Shown here: one piece after another, positions 34,512 through 46,649 of the stretch
Position numbering within the stretch: position 1 is the first letter of the stretch
Layout of the letters: every line of letters starts with the position of its first letter
Source: Metellina segmentata
Lineage: Eukaryota > Arthropoda > Arachnida > Araneae > Tetragnathidae
Direction of reading: 5' to 3'
DNA length: 64,000 nt
Assembly: GCA_947359465.1 (NCBI GenBank)
Contig: OX375881.1
Location: 72,501,914-72,565,913 of the forward strand
The notes under the pieces: generated by a model
The model's input: only the letters and a program-made list of their open reading frames with translations
Told to the model about the DNA's origin: nothing
Database searches by the model: none
Position numbers and translations under genes: made by a program

Positions 34512-34772
34512 GTTTTCTTTTGCTGATTATAATTTAAGAACCAACTGGTTCGAACTTTTGACATTAAAAGTTTCACGCCCATCACACAACTTTTGTTTTT
34601 ACACAATCGTTTATGAACAATGATTTAATTACTTAAAGTTTAACCGTATACACTGAGTTCAACTGACGCAATGAAAAGTTAAAGCATTTTACATAAATGA
34701 ACATTGAAACTAACTATAATCGTTTTGTCTCGTATGAAAGGAAGCGTAATATAATTTTTATCACTAATTGGA

Positions 34773-34862
34773 GCCTCGGTAGCGCAGTAGGCAGCGCGTC
34801 AGTCTCATACTCACTCGACACGAGTAATCTGAAGGTCGTGAGTTCGATTCTCACTCGGGGCA
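34773..34862 (+). tRNA. tRNA-Met(CAU) unit 100, class P
   Basis: CATACTCAC intron start and C60 to T (GATTCTCAC); arms pair. Confidence 0.75.
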
Positions 34863-35123
34863 GTTTTCTTTTGCTGATTATAATTTAAGAACCAACTGGT
34901 TCGAACTTTTGACATTAAAAGTTTCACGCCCATCACACAACTTTTGTTTTTACACAATCGTTTATGAACAATGATTTAATTACTTAAAGTTTAACCGTAT
35001 ACACTGAGTTCAACTGACGCAATGAAAAGTTAAAGCATTTTACATAAATGAACATTGAAAGTAACTATAATCGTTTTGTCTCGTATGAAAGGAAGCGTAA
35101 TATAATTTTTATCACTAATTGGA

Positions 35124-35213
35124 GCCTCGGTAGCGCAGTAGGCAGCGCGTCAGTCTCATAATCACTCGACAAGAGTAGTCTGAAGGTCGTGAGTTATATC
35201 CTCAAAAGGGATC
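35124..35213 (+). pseudogene. tRNA-Met pseudogene unit 101, class BA
   Basis: Intron ACAAGAGTAGTC. Confidence 0.7.
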
Positions 35214-35472
35214 GTTTTCTTTTGCTGATTATAATTTAAGAACCAACTGGTTTGAATTTTTAACATTAAAAGTTTGACGCACATTACACAACTTTTTTTT
35301 ACACAATCATTTATGGACAATGACTTAATTCTTTAAAGTTTATCCATATACACTGAGCTCAACCTACGCAATGAAAAGTTAAAGCAGTTTACATAAATGA
35401 ACAAGGAAACTAATCATAATCGTTTTGTCTCCTATGAAAGGGAGCGTAACATAATTTTTATCACTAATTGGA

Positions 35473-35560
35473 GCCTCGGTAGCGCAGTAGGCAGCGGCTG
35501 TCTCATAATCACTCGACACGAGTAATCTGAAGGTCGTGAGTTCGATCCTCACTCGGGGCA
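35473..35560 (+). pseudogene. tRNA-Met pseudogene unit 102, class D2
   Basis: Typical D2 under a BC-type spacer. Confidence 0.7.
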
Positions 35561-35819
35561 GTTTTCTTTTGCTGGTTATAATTTAAGAACCAACTGGTTC
35601 GAACTTTTAACATTAAAAGTTTCACGCCCATCAAATAACTTTTCTTTTACACAATCGGTTATGAACAATTATTTAATTACTTAAAGTTTAACCGTATACA
35701 TTGAGCTCAACTGACGCAATGATAAGTTAAAGCATTTTACATAAATGAACATTGAAACTAACTATAATCGTTTTGTCTCGTATGAAAAGAAGCGTAATAT
35801 AATTTTTATAATATTTGGA

Positions 35820-35909
35820 GCCTCGGTAGCGCAGTAGGCAGCGCGTGAGTCTCATAATCACTCGACACGAGTAATCTGAAGGTAGTGAGTTCGTTCCTCA
35901 CTCGGTGCA
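35820..35909 (+). tRNA. tRNA-Met-like unit 103, class G28
   Basis: A58 to T plus acceptor TCGGTGCA. Confidence 0.4.
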
Positions 35910-36169
35910 GTTTTCTTTTGCTGATTATAATTTAAGAACCGACTGGTTTGAACTTTTAACATTAAAAGTTTCACGCACATCACACAACTTTTCTTTTACA
36001 TAATCGGTTATGAACAATTATTTAATTACTTAAAGTTTAACCGTATACACTGAGCTCAACTGACGCAATGAAAAGTTAAAGCATTTTACATAAATGAACA
36101 TTGAAACTAACTATAATCGTTTTGTCTCGTATGAAAGGAAGCGTAATATAATTTTTATCACTAATTAGA

Positions 36170-36259
36170 GCCTCGGTAGCGCAATAGGCAGCGCGTCAGT
36201 CTCATAATCACTCGACACGAGTAATCTGAAGGTCGTGTGTTCGATCCTCACTCGGGGCA
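36170..36259 (+). tRNA. tRNA-Met unit 104, class P
   Basis: D-loop AATAGGCA; T-stem GTGTG breaks one pair. Confidence 0.6.
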
Positions 36260-36518
36260 GTTTTCTTTTGCTGATTATAATTTAAGAACCGACTGGTTCG
36301 AACTTTTGACATTAAAAGTTTCACGCACATCACACAACTTTTTTTTACACAATCGTTTATGAACAATGACTTAATTACTTAAAGTTTATCCATATACACT
36401 GAGCTCAACCTACGCAAGGAAAAGTTAAAGCAGTTTACATAAATGAACAAGGAAACTAATCATAATCGTTTTGTCTCCTATGAAAGGGAGCGTAACATAA
36501 TTTTTATCACTAATTGGA

Positions 36519-36608
36519 GCCTCGGTAGCGCAGTAGGCAGCGCGTCAGTCTCATAATCACTCGACACGAGTAATCTGAAGGTCGTAAGTTCCATCCACAC
36601 ATGGGAAA
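36519..36608 (+). pseudogene. tRNA-Met pseudogene unit 105, class BC
   Basis: GTAAGTTCCATCCACAC, end of the 10-unit block. Confidence 0.72.
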
Positions 36609-36868
36609 GTTTTCTTTTGCTGATTATAATTTAAGAACCGACTGGTTTGAACTTTTAACATTAAAAGTTTGACGCACATTACACAACTTTTTTTTTACAC
36701 AATCATTTATGGACAATGACTTAATTCTTTAAAGTTTATCCATATACACTGAGCTCAACCTACGCAATGAAAAGTTAAAGCAGTTTACATAAATGAACAA
36801 GGAAACTAATCATAATCGTTTTGTCTCCTATGAAAGGGAGCGTAACATAATTTTTATCACTAATTGGA

Positions 36869-36956
36869 GCCTCGGTAGCGCAGTAGGCAGCGGCTGTCTC
36901 ATAATCACTCGACACGAGTAATCTGAAGGTCGTGAGTTCGATCCTCACTCGGGGCA
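36869..36956 (+). pseudogene. tRNA-Met pseudogene unit 106, class D2
   Basis: Copy of unit 96. Confidence 0.7.
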
Positions 36957-37215
36957 GTTTTCTTTTGCTGGTTATAATTTAAGAACCAACTGGTTCGAAC
37001 TTTTAACATTAAAAGTTTCACGCCCATCAAATAACTTTTCTTTTACACAATCGGTTATGAACAATTATTTAATTACTTAAAGTTTAACCGTATACATTGA
37101 GCTCAACTGACGCAATGATAAGTTAAAGCATTTTACATAAATGAACATTGAAACTAACTATAATCGTTTTGTCTCGTATGAAAAGAAGCGTAATATAATT
37201 TTTTTAATATTTGGA

Positions 37216-37305
37216 GCCTCGGTAGCGCAGTAGGCAGCGCGTGAGTCTCATAATCACTCGACACGAGTAATCTGAAGGTAGTGAGTTCGTTCCTCACTCG
37301 GGGCA
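37216..37305 (+). tRNA. tRNA-Met-like unit 107, class G28
   Basis: Copy of unit 97. Confidence 0.45.
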
Positions 37306-37565
37306 GTTTTCTTTTGCTGATTATAATTTAAGAACCGACTGGTTTGAACTTTTAACATTAAAAGTTTCACGCACATCACACAACTTTTCTTTTACATAAT
37401 CGGTTATGAACAATTATTTAATTACTTAAAGTTTAACCGTATACACTGAGCTCAACTGACGCAATGAAAAGTTAAAGCATTTTACATAAATGAACATTGA
37501 AACTAACTATAATCGTTTTGTCTCGTATGAAAGGAAGTGTAATATAATTTTTATCACTAATTAGA

Positions 37566-37655
37566 GCCTCGGTAGCGCAATAGGCAGCGCGTCAGTCTCA
37601 TAATCACTCGACACGAGTAATCTGAAGATCGTGAGTTCGATCCTCACTCGGGGCA
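37566..37655 (+). tRNA. tRNA-Met(CAU) unit 108, class P
   Basis: Copy of unit 98. Confidence 0.7.
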
Positions 37656-37915
37656 GTTTTCTTTTGCTGATTATAATTTAAGAACCGACTGGTTTGAACT
37701 TTTAACATTAAAAGTTTCACGCACATCAAATAACTTTTCTTTTACACAATCGGTTATGAACAATTATTTAATTACTTAAAGTTTAACCGTATACACTGAG
37801 CTCAACTGACGCAATGATAAGTTAAAGCATTTTACATAAATGAACATTGAAACTAACTATAATCGTTTTGTCTCGTATGAAAGGAAGCGTAATATAATTT
37901 TTATCACTAATTAGA

Positions 37916-38005
37916 GCCTCGGTAGCGCAGTAGGCAGCGCGTCAGTCTCATAATCACTCGACACGAGTAATCTGAAGGTCGTGAGTTCGATTTTCACTCG
38001 GGGCA
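37916..38005 (+). tRNA. tRNA-Met(CAU) unit 109, class P
   Basis: Copy of unit 99. Confidence 0.65.
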
Positions 38006-38266
38006 GTTTTCTTTTGCTGATTATAATTTAAGAACCAACTGGTTCGAACTTTTGACATTAAAAGTTTCACGCCCATCACACAACTTTTGTTTTTACACAA
38101 TCGTTTATGAACAATGATTTAATTACTTAAAGTTTAACCGTATACACTGAGTTCAACTGACGCAATGAAAAGTTAAAGCATTTTACATAAATGAACATTG
38201 AAACTAACTATAATCGTTTTGTCTCGTATGAAAGGAAGCGTAATATAATTTTTATCACTAATTGGA

Positions 38267-38356
38267 GCCTCGGTAGCGCAGTAGGCAGCGCGTCAGTCTC
38301 ATACTCACTCGACACGAGTAATCTGAAGGTCGTGAGTTCGATTCTCACTCGGGGCA
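38267..38356 (+). tRNA. tRNA-Met(CAU) unit 110, class P
   Basis: Copy of unit 100. Confidence 0.75.
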
Positions 38357-38617
38357 GTTTTCTTTTGCTGATTATAATTTAAGAACCAACTGGTTCGAAC
38401 TTTTGACATTAAAAGTTTCACGCCCATCACACAACTTTTGTTTTTACACAATCGTTTATGAACAATGATTTAATTACTTAAAGTTTAACCGTATACACTG
38501 AGTTCAACTGACGCAATGAAAAGTTAAAGCATTTTACATAAATGAACATTGAAAGTAACTATAATCGTTTTGTCTCGTATGAAAGGAAGCGTAATATAAT
38601 TTTTATCACTAATTGGA

Positions 38618-38707
38618 GCCTCGGTAGCGCAGTAGGCAGCGCGTCAGTCTCATAATCACTCGACAAGAGTAGTCTGAAGGTCGTGAGTTATATCCTCAAA
38701 AGGGATC
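38618..38707 (+). pseudogene. tRNA-Met pseudogene unit 111, class BA
   Basis: Copy of unit 101. Confidence 0.7.
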
Positions 38708-38966
38708 GTTTTCTTTTGCTGATTATAATTTAAGAACCAACTGGTTTGAATTTTTAACATTAAAAGTTTGACGCACATTACACAACTTTTTTTTACACAA
38801 TCATTTATGGACAATGACTTAATTCTTTAAAGTTTATCCATATACACTGAGCTCAACCTACGCAATGAAAAGTTAAAGCAGTTTACATAAATGAACAAGG
38901 AAACTAATCATAATCGTTTTGTCTCCTATGAAAGGGAGCGTAACATAATTTTTATCACTAATTGGA

Positions 38967-39054
38967 CCCTCGGTAGCGCAGTAGGCAGCGGCTGTCTCAT
39001 AATCACTCGACACGAGTAATCTGAAGGTCGTGAGTTCGATCCTCACTCGGGGCA
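38967..39054 (+). pseudogene. tRNA-Met pseudogene unit 112, class D2
   Basis: Copy of unit 102 with G1 to C (CCCTCGG). Confidence 0.72.
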
Positions 39055-39313
39055 GTTTTCTTTTGCTGGTTATAATTTAAGAACCAACTGGTTCGAACTT
39101 TTAACATTAAAAGTTTCACGCCCATCAAATAACTTTTCTTTTACACAATCGGTTATGAACAATTATTTAATTACTTAAAGTTTAACCGTATACATTGAGC
39201 TCAACTGACGCAATGATAAGTTAAAGCATTTTACATAAATGAACATTGAAACTAACTATAATCGTTTTGTCTCGTATGAAAAGAAGCGTAATATAATTTT
39301 TATAATATTTGGA

Positions 39314-39403
39314 GCCTCGGTAGCGCAGTAGGCAGCGCGTGAGTCTCATAATCACTCGACACGAGTAATCTGAAGGTAGTGAGTTCGTTCCTCACTCGGT
39401 GCA
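39314..39403 (+). tRNA. tRNA-Met-like unit 113, class G28
   Basis: Copy of unit 103. Confidence 0.4.
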
Positions 39404-39663
39404 GTTTTCTTTTGCTGATTATAATTTAAGAACCGACTGGTTTGAACTTTTAACATTAAAAGTTTCACGCACATCACACAACTTTTCTTTTACATAATCG
39501 GTTATGAACAATTATTTAATTACTTAAAGTTTAACCGTATACACTGAGCTCAACTGACGCAATGAAAAGTTAAAGCATTTTACATAAATGAACATTGAAA
39601 CTAACTATAATCGTTTTGTCTCGTATGAAAGGAAGCGTAATATAATTTTTATCACTAATTAGA

Positions 39664-39753
39664 GCCTCGGTAGCGCAATAGGCAGCGCGTCAGTCTCATA
39701 ATCACTCGACACGAGTAATCTGAAGGTCGTGTGTTCGATCCTCACTCGGGGCA
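39664..39753 (+). tRNA. tRNA-Met unit 114, class P
   Basis: Copy of unit 104. Confidence 0.6.
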
Positions 39754-40013
39754 GTTTTCTTTTGCTGATTATAATTTAAGAACCGACTGGTTCGAACTTT
39801 TGACATTAAAAGTTTCACGCACATCACAAAACTTTTTTTTTACACAATCGTTTATGAACAATGACTTAATTACTTAAAGTTTATCCATATACACTGAGCT
39901 CAACCTACGCAAGGAAAAGTTAAAGCAGTTTACATAAATGAACAAGGAAACTAATCATAATCTTTTTGTCTCCTATGAAAGGGAGCGTAACATAATTTTT
40001 ATCACTAATTGGA

Positions 40014-40103
40014 GCCTCGGTAGCGCAGTAGGCAGCGCGTCAGTCTCATAATCACTCGACACGAGTAATCTGAAGGTCGTAAGTTCCATCCACACATGGG
40101 AAA
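40014..40103 (+). pseudogene. tRNA-Met pseudogene unit 115, class BC
   Basis: Copy of unit 105. Confidence 0.72.
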
Positions 40104-40363
40104 GTTTTCTTTTGCTGATTATAATTTAAGAACCGACTGGTTTGAACTTTTAACATTAAAAGTTTGACGCACATTACACAACTTTTTTTTTACACAATCA
40201 TTTATGGACAATGACTTAATTATTTAAATTTTAACCATATACCCTGAGCTCAACCTACGCAATGAAAAGATAAACCTGTTTACATAAATGAACATGGAAA
40301 CTAAACATAATCGTTTTGTCTCCTATGAAAGGGAGCATAATATAATTTTTATCATTAATTGGA

Positions 40364-40451
40364 GCCTCGGTAGCGCAGTAGTCAGCGGCTGTCTCATAAT
40401 CACTCGACACGAGTAATCTGAAGGTCGTGAGTTCGATCCTCACTCGGGGCA
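40364..40451 (+). pseudogene. tRNA-Met pseudogene unit 116, class D2
   Basis: D-loop AGTAGTCAGCGG loses one of the two conserved G. Confidence 0.72.
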
Positions 40452-40710
40452 GTTTTCTTTTGCTGGTTATAATTTAAGAACCAACTGGTTCGAAGTTTTA
40501 ACATTAAAAGTTTCACGCCCATCAAATAACTTTTCTTTTACACAATCGGTTATGAACAACTATTTAATTACTTAAAGTTTAACCGTATACATTGAGCTCA
40601 ACTGACGCAATGATAAGTTAAAGCATTTTACATAAATGAACATTGAAACTAACTATAATCGTTTTGTCTCGTATGAAAAGAAGCGTAATATAATTTTTAT
40701 AATATTTGGA

Positions 40711-40800
40711 GCCTCGGTAGCATAGTAGGCAGCGCGTGAGTCTCATAATCACTCGACACGAGTAATCTGAAGGTAGTGAGTTCGTTCCTCACTCGAAGCA
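40711..40800 (+). tRNA. tRNA-Met-like unit 117, class G28, damaged
   Basis: A box TAGCATAG, A58 to T and acceptor TCGAAGCA; probably dead. Confidence 0.4.
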
Positions 40801-41060
40801 GTTTTCTTTTGCTGATTATAATTTAAGAACCGACTGGTTTGAACTTTTAACATTAAAAGTTTCACGCACATCACACAACTTTTCTTTTACATAATCGGTT
40901 ATGGACAATGACTTAATTCTTTAAAGTTTATCCATATACACTGAGCTCAACCTACGCAATGAAAAGTTAAAGCAGTTTACATAAATGAACAAGGAAACTA
41001 ATCATAATCGTTTTGTCTCCTATGAAAGGGAGCGTAACATAATTTTTATCACTAATTGGA

Positions 41061-41148
41061 CCCTCGGTAGCGCAGTAGGCAGCGGCTGTCTCATAATCAC
41101 TCGACACGAGTAATCTGAAGGTCGTGAGTTCGATCCTCACTCGGGGCA
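41061..41148 (+). pseudogene. tRNA-Met pseudogene unit 118, class D2
   Basis: Copy of unit 112 with CCCTCGG. Confidence 0.72.
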
Positions 41149-41407
41149 GTTTTCTTTTGCTGGTTATAATTTAAGAACCAACTGGTTCGAACTTTTAACA
41201 TTAAAAGTTTCACGCCCATCAAATAACTTTTCTTTTACACAATCGGTTATGAACAATTATTTAATTACTTAAAGTTTAACCGTATACATTGAGCTCAACT
41301 GACGCAATGATAAGTTAAAGCATTTTACATAAATGAACATTGAAACTAACTATAATCGTTTTGTCTCGTATGAAAAGAAGCGTAATATAATTTTTATAAT
41401 ATTTGGA

Positions 41408-41497
41408 GCCTCGGTAGCGCAGTAGGCAGCGCGTGAGTCTCATAATCACTCGACACGAGTAATCTGAAGGTAGTGAGTTCGTTCCTCACTCGGTGCA
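41408..41497 (+). tRNA. tRNA-Met-like unit 119, class G28
   Basis: Copy of unit 113. Confidence 0.4.
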
Positions 41498-41757
41498 GTT
41501 TTCTTTTGCTGATTATAATTTAAGAACCGACTGGTTTGAACTTTTAACATTAAAAGTTTCACGCACATCACACAACTTTTCTTTTACATAATCGGTTATG
41601 AACAATTATTTAATTACTTAAAGTTTAACCGTATACACTGAGCTCAACTGACGCAATGAAAAGTTAAAGCATTTTACATAAATGAACATTGAAACTAACT
41701 ATAATCGTTTTGTCTCGTATGAAAGGAAGCGTAATATAATTTTTATCACTAATTAGA

Positions 41758-41847
41758 GCCTCGGTAGCGCAATAGGCAGCGCGTCAGTCTCATAATCACT
41801 CGACACGAGTAATCTGAAGGTCGTGTGTTCGATCCTCACTCGGGGCA
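41758..41847 (+). tRNA. tRNA-Met unit 120, class P
   Basis: Copy of unit 114. Confidence 0.6.
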
Positions 41848-42107
41848 GTTTTCTTTTGCTGATTATAATTTAAGAACCGACTGGTTCGAACTTTTGACAT
41901 CAAAAGTTTCACGCACATCACACAACTTTTTTTTTACACAATCGTTTATGAACAATGACTTAATTACTTAAAGTTTATCCATATACACTGAGCTCAACCT
42001 ACGCAAGGAAAAGTTAAAGCAGTTTACATAAATGAACAAGGAAACTAATCATAATCTTTTTGTCTCCTATGAAAGGGAGCGTAACATAATTTTTATCACT
42101 AATTGGA

Positions 42108-42197
42108 GCCTCGGTAGCGCAGTAGGCAGCGCGTCAGTCTCATAATCACTCGACACGAGTAATCTGAAGGTCGTAAGTTCCATCCACACATGGGAAA
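42108..42197 (+). pseudogene. tRNA-Met pseudogene unit 121, class BC
   Basis: Copy of unit 115. Confidence 0.72.
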
Positions 42198-42458
42198 GTT
42201 TTCTTTTGCTGATTATAATTTAAGAACCGACTGGTTTGAACTTTTAACATTAAAAGTTTGACGCACATTACACAACTTTTTTTTTTACACAATCATTTAT
42301 GGACAATGACTTAATTATTTAAAGTTTAACCATATACCCTGAGCTCAACCTACGCAATGAAAAGATAAACCTGTTTACATAAATGAACATGGAAACTAAA
42401 CATAATCGTTTTGTCTCCTATGAAAGGGAGCATAATATAATTTTTATCATTAATTGGA

Positions 42459-42546
42459 GCCTCGGTAGCGCAGTAGTCAGCGGCTGTCTCATAATCACTC
42501 GACACGAGTAATCTGAAGGTCGTGAGTTCGATCCTCACTCGGGGCA
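42459..42546 (+). pseudogene. tRNA-Met pseudogene unit 122, class D2
   Basis: Copy of unit 116. Confidence 0.72.
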
Positions 42547-42805
42547 GTTTTCTTTTGCTGGTTATAATTTAAGAACCAACTGGTTCGAAGTTTTAACATT
42601 AAAAGTTTCACGCCCATCAAATAACTTTTCTTTTACACAATCGGTTATGAACAACTATTTAATTACTTAAAGTTTAACCGTATACATTGAGCTCAACTGA
42701 CGCAATGATAAGTTAAAGCATTTTACATAAATGAACATTGAAACTAACTATAATCGTTTTGTCTCGTATGAAAAGAAGCGTAATATAATTTTTATAATAT
42801 TTGGA

Positions 42806-42895
42806 GCCTCGGTAGCGCAGTAGGCAGCGCGTGAGTCTCATAATCACTCGACACGAGTAATCTGAAGGTAGTGAGTTCGTTCCTCACTCGAAGCA
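42806..42895 (+). tRNA. tRNA-Met-like unit 123, class G28
   Basis: As unit 117 but with a normal A box; TCGAAGCA end. Confidence 0.4.
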
Positions 42896-43155
42896 GTTTT
42901 CTTTTGCTGATTATAATTTAAGAACCGACTGGTTTGAACTTTTAACATTAAAAGTTTCACGCACATCACACAACTTTTCTTTTACATAATCGGTTATGAA
43001 CAATTATTTAATTACTTAAAGTTTAACCGTATACACTGAGCTCAACTGACGCAATGAAAAGTTAAAGCATTTTACATAAATGAACATTGAAACTAACTAT
43101 AATCGTTTTGTCTCGTATGAAAGGAAGCGTAATATAATTTTTATCACTAATTAGA

Positions 43156-43245
43156 GCCTCGGTAGCGCAATAGGCAGCGCGTCAGTCTCATAATCACTCG
43201 ACACGAGTAATCTGAAGGTCGTGAGTTCGATCCCCACTCGGGGCA
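43156..43245 (+). tRNA. tRNA-Met unit 124, class P
   Basis: D-loop AATAGGCA; GATCCCCAC gives an A52-C62 mismatch. Confidence 0.6.
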
Positions 43246-43505
43246 GTTTTCTTTTGCTGATTATAATTTAAGAACCGACTGGTTTGAACTTTTAACATTA
43301 AAAGTTTCACGCACATCAAATAACTTTTCTTTTACACAATCGGTTATGAACAATTATTTAATTACTTAAAGTTTAACCGTATACACTGAGCTCAACTGAC
43401 GCAATGAAAAGTTAAAGCATTTTACATAAATGAACATGGAAACTAATCATAATCGTTTTGTCTCCTATGAAAGGGAGCGTAACATTATTTTTATCACTAA
43501 TTGGA

Positions 43506-43595
43506 GCCTCGGTAGCGCAGTAGGCAGCGCGTCAGTCTCATAATCACTCGACACGAGTAATCTGAAGGTCGTAAGTTCCATCCACACATGGGAAA
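43506..43595 (+). pseudogene. tRNA-Met pseudogene unit 125, class BC
   Basis: GTAAGTTCCATCCACAC under a hybrid spacer (P start, AACATGG middle). Confidence 0.72.
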
Positions 43596-43856
43596 GTTTT
43601 CTTTTGCTGATTATAATTTAAGAACCGACTGGTTTGAACTTTTAACATTAAAAGTTTGACGCACATTACACAACTTTTTTTTTTACACAATCATTTATGG
43701 ACAATGACTTAATTATTTAAAGTTTAACCATATACCCTGAGCTCAACCTACGCAATGAAAAGATAAACCTGTTTACATAAATGAACATGGAAACTAAACA
43801 TAATCGTTTTGTCTCCTATGAAAGGGAGCGTAATATAATTTTTATCATTAATTGGA

Positions 43857-43944
43857 GCCTCGGTAGCGCAGTAGTCAGCGGCTGTCTCATAATCACTCGA
43901 CACGAGTAATCTGAAGGTCGTGAGTTCGATCCTCACTCGGGGCA
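43857..43944 (+). pseudogene. tRNA-Met pseudogene unit 126, class D2
   Basis: AGTAGTCAGCGG. Confidence 0.72.
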
Positions 43945-44203
43945 GTTTTCTTTTGCTGGTTATAATTTAAGAACCAACTGGTTCGAAGTTTTAACATTAA
44001 AAGTTTCACGCCCATCAAATAACTTTTCTTTTACACAATCGGTTATGAACAACTATTTAATTACTTAAAGTTTAACCGTATACATTGAGCTCAACTGACG
44101 CAATGATAAGTTAAAGCATTTTACATAAATGAACATTGAAACTAACTATAATCGTTTTGTCTCGTATGAAAAGAAGCGTAATATAATTTTTATAATATTT
44201 GGA

Positions 44204-44293
44204 GCCTCGGTAGCGCAGTAGGCAGCGCGTGAGTCTCATAATCACTCGACACGAGTAATCTGAAGGTAGTGAGTTCGTTCCTCACTCGAAGCA
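44204..44293 (+). tRNA. tRNA-Met-like unit 127, class G28
   Basis: A58 to T, TCGAAGCA. Confidence 0.4.
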
Positions 44294-44553
44294 GTTTTCT
44301 TTTCCTGATTATAATTTAAGAACCGACTGGTTTGAACTTTTAACATTAAAAGTTTCACGCACATCACACAACTTTTTTTTTACACAATCGTTTATGAACA
44401 ATGACTTAATTACTTAAAGTTTATCCATATACACTGAGCTCAACCTACGCAAGGAAAAGTTAAAGCAGTTTACATAAATGAACAAGGAAACTAATCATAA
44501 TCTTTTTGTCTCCTATGAAAGGGAGCGTAACATAATTTTTATCACTAATTGGA

Positions 44554-44643
44554 GCCTCGGTAGCGCAGTAGGCAGCGCGTCAGTCTCATAATCACTCGAC
44601 ACGAGTAATCTGAAGGTCGTAAGTTCCATCCACACATGGGAAA
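44554..44643 (+). pseudogene. tRNA-Met pseudogene unit 128, class BC
   Basis: GTAAGTTCCATCCACAC. Confidence 0.72.
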
Positions 44644-44904
44644 GTTTTCTTTTGCTGATTATAATTTAAGAACCGACTGGTTTGAACTTTTAACATTAAA
44701 AGTTTGACGCACATTACACAACTTTTTTTTTTACACAATCATTTATGGACAATGACTTAATTATTTAAAGTTTAACCATATACCCTGAGCTCAACCTACG
44801 CAATGAAAAGATAAACCTGTTTACATAAATGAACATGGAAACTAAACATAATCGTTTTGTCTCCTATGAAAGGGAGCGTAATATAATTTTTATCATTAAT
44901 TGGA

Positions 44905-44992
44905 GCCTCGGTAGCGCAGTAGTCAGCGGCTGTCTCATAATCACTCGACACGAGTAATCTGAAGGTCGTGAGTTCGATCCTCACTCGGGGCA
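44905..44992 (+). pseudogene. tRNA-Met pseudogene unit 129, class D2
   Basis: AGTAGTCAGCGG; followed by TTTTCTTCTG, so the second T4 run is lost. Confidence 0.72.
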
Positions 44993-45251
44993 GTTTTCTT
45001 CTGCTGGTTATAATTTAAGAACCAACTGGTTCGAAGTTTTAACATTAAAAGTTTCACGCCCATCAAATAACTTTTCTTTTACACAATCGGTTATGAACAA
45101 CTATTTAATTACTTAAAGTTTAACCGTATACATTGAGCTCAACTGACGCAATGATAAGTTAAAGCATTTTACATAAATGAACATTGAAACTAACTATAAT
45201 CGTTTTGTCTCGTATGAAAAGAAGCGTAATATAATTTTTATAATATTTGGA

Positions 45252-45341
45252 GCCTCGGTAGCGCAGTAGGCAGCGCGTGAGTCTCATAATCACTCGACAC
45301 GAGTAATCTGAAGGTAGTGAGTTCGTTCCTCACTCGAAGCA
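45252..45341 (+). tRNA. tRNA-Met-like unit 130, class G28
   Basis: A58 to T, TCGAAGCA. Confidence 0.4.
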
Positions 45342-45601
45342 GTTTTCTTTTGCTGATTATAATTTAAGAACCGACTGGTTTGAACTTTTAACATTAAAAG
45401 TTTCACGCACATCACACAACTTTTCTTTTACATAATCGGTTATGAACAATTATTTAATTACTTAAAGTTTAACCGTATACACTGAGCTCAACTGACGCAA
45501 TGAAAAGTTAAAGCATTTTACATAAATGAACATGGAAACTAATCATAATCGTTTTGTCTCCTATGAATGGGAGCGTAACATTATTTTTATTACGAATTGG
45601 A

Positions 45602-45691
45602 GCTTCGGTAGCGCAGTAGGCAGCGCGTCAGTCTCATAATCACTCGACACGAGTAATCTGAAGGTCGTGAGTTCGATCCTCACTCGGGGCA
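45602..45691 (+). tRNA. tRNA-Met(CAU) unit 131, class T3
   Basis: Intact; first terminator run is ATTTC, the second TTTT remains. Confidence 0.72.
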
Positions 45692-45951
45692 GATTTCTTT
45701 TGCTGATTATAATTTAAGAACCAACTTGTTCGAACTTTTAACATTAAAAGTTTCACGCCCATTAAATAACTTTTCTTTTACACAATCGGTTATGAACAAT
45801 TATTTAATTACTTGAAGTTTAACCGTATACACTGAGCTCAACTGACGCAATGATAAGTTAAAGCATTTTACATAAATGAACATTTAAACTAAACATAATC
45901 GTTTTGTCTCCTATGAAAGGGAGCGTAATATAATTTTTATCACTAATTGGA

Positions 45952-46039
45952 ACCTCGGTAGCGCAGTAGGCAGCGGCTGTCTCATAATCACTCGACACGA
46001 GTAATCTGAAGGTCGTGTGTTCGATCCTTACTCGGGGCA
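45952..46039 (+). pseudogene. tRNA-Met pseudogene unit 132, class D2
   Basis: ACCTCGG, GTGTG T-stem, CCTTACTCGG. Confidence 0.72.
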
Positions 46040-46299
46040 GTTTTCTTTTGCTGGTTATAATTTAAGAACCAACTGGTTCGAACTTTTAACATTAAAAGTT
46101 TCACGCCCATCAAATAACTTTTCTTTTACACAATCGGTTATGAACAATTATTTAATTACTTAAAGTTTAACCGTATACACTGAGCTCAACTGACGCAATG
46201 ATAAGTTAAAGCATTTTACATAAATGAACATTGAAACTAACTATAATCGTTTTGTCTCGTATGAAAGGAAGCGTAATATAATTTTTATCACTAATTAGA

Positions 46300-46389
46300 G
46301 CCTCGGTAGCGCAGTAGGCAGCGCGTCAGTCTCATAATCACTCGACACGAGTAATCTGAAGGTCGTGAGTTCGATCCTCACTCGGGGCA
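46300..46389 (+). tRNA. tRNA-Met(CAU) unit 133, class P
   Basis: Consensus. Confidence 0.85.
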
Positions 46390-46649
46390 GTTTTCTTTTG
46401 CTGATTATAATTTAAGAACCGACTGGTTTGAACTTTTAACATTAAAAGTTTCACGCACATCACACAACTTTTTTTTTACACATTCGTTTATGAACAATGA
46501 CTTAATTACTTAAAGTTTATCCGTATACACTGAGTTCAACTGACGCAATGAAAAGTTAAAGCATTTTACATAAATGAACATTGAAAGTAACTATAATCGT
46601 TTTGTCTCGTATGAAAGGAAGCGTAATATAATTTTTATCACTACTTGGA

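Larger units (their letters stand above)
33170..40155 (+). repeat. Clean tandem duplication of 10 units (units 96-105 and 106-115)
   Basis: All ten tRNA starts from 33375 to 36519 recur from 36869 to 40014 at offset 3494-3495. Only scattered single-base differences were noticed, such as GAAGCG to GAAGTG near 37539 and GAGCC to GACCC at 38967. It is the largest near-identical duplication seen in the window. Confidence 0.85.
38808..42998 (+). repeat. 6-unit duplication at offset ~2094 with visible junction (units 112-117 and 118-123)
   Basis: tRNA starts 38967, 39314, 39664, 40014, 40364, 40711 match 41061, 41408, 41758, 42108, 42459, 42806. Both copies begin with the rare G1-to-C tRNA. Near 40900-40905 the sequence switches from ATAATCGGTTATG to GGACAATGACTTAATTC, joining two spacer types that are otherwise separate. 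This is the probable crossover. Confidence 0.8.
43440..45530 (+). repeat. 3-unit block duplicated at offset 1048 (units 125-127 and 128-130)
   Basis: tRNA starts 43506, 43857, 44204 match 44554, 44905, 45252. The order is BC, D2 with AGTAGTCAGCGG, then G28 with CTCGAAGCA. The same trio also occurs as units 121-123. Confidence 0.75.
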
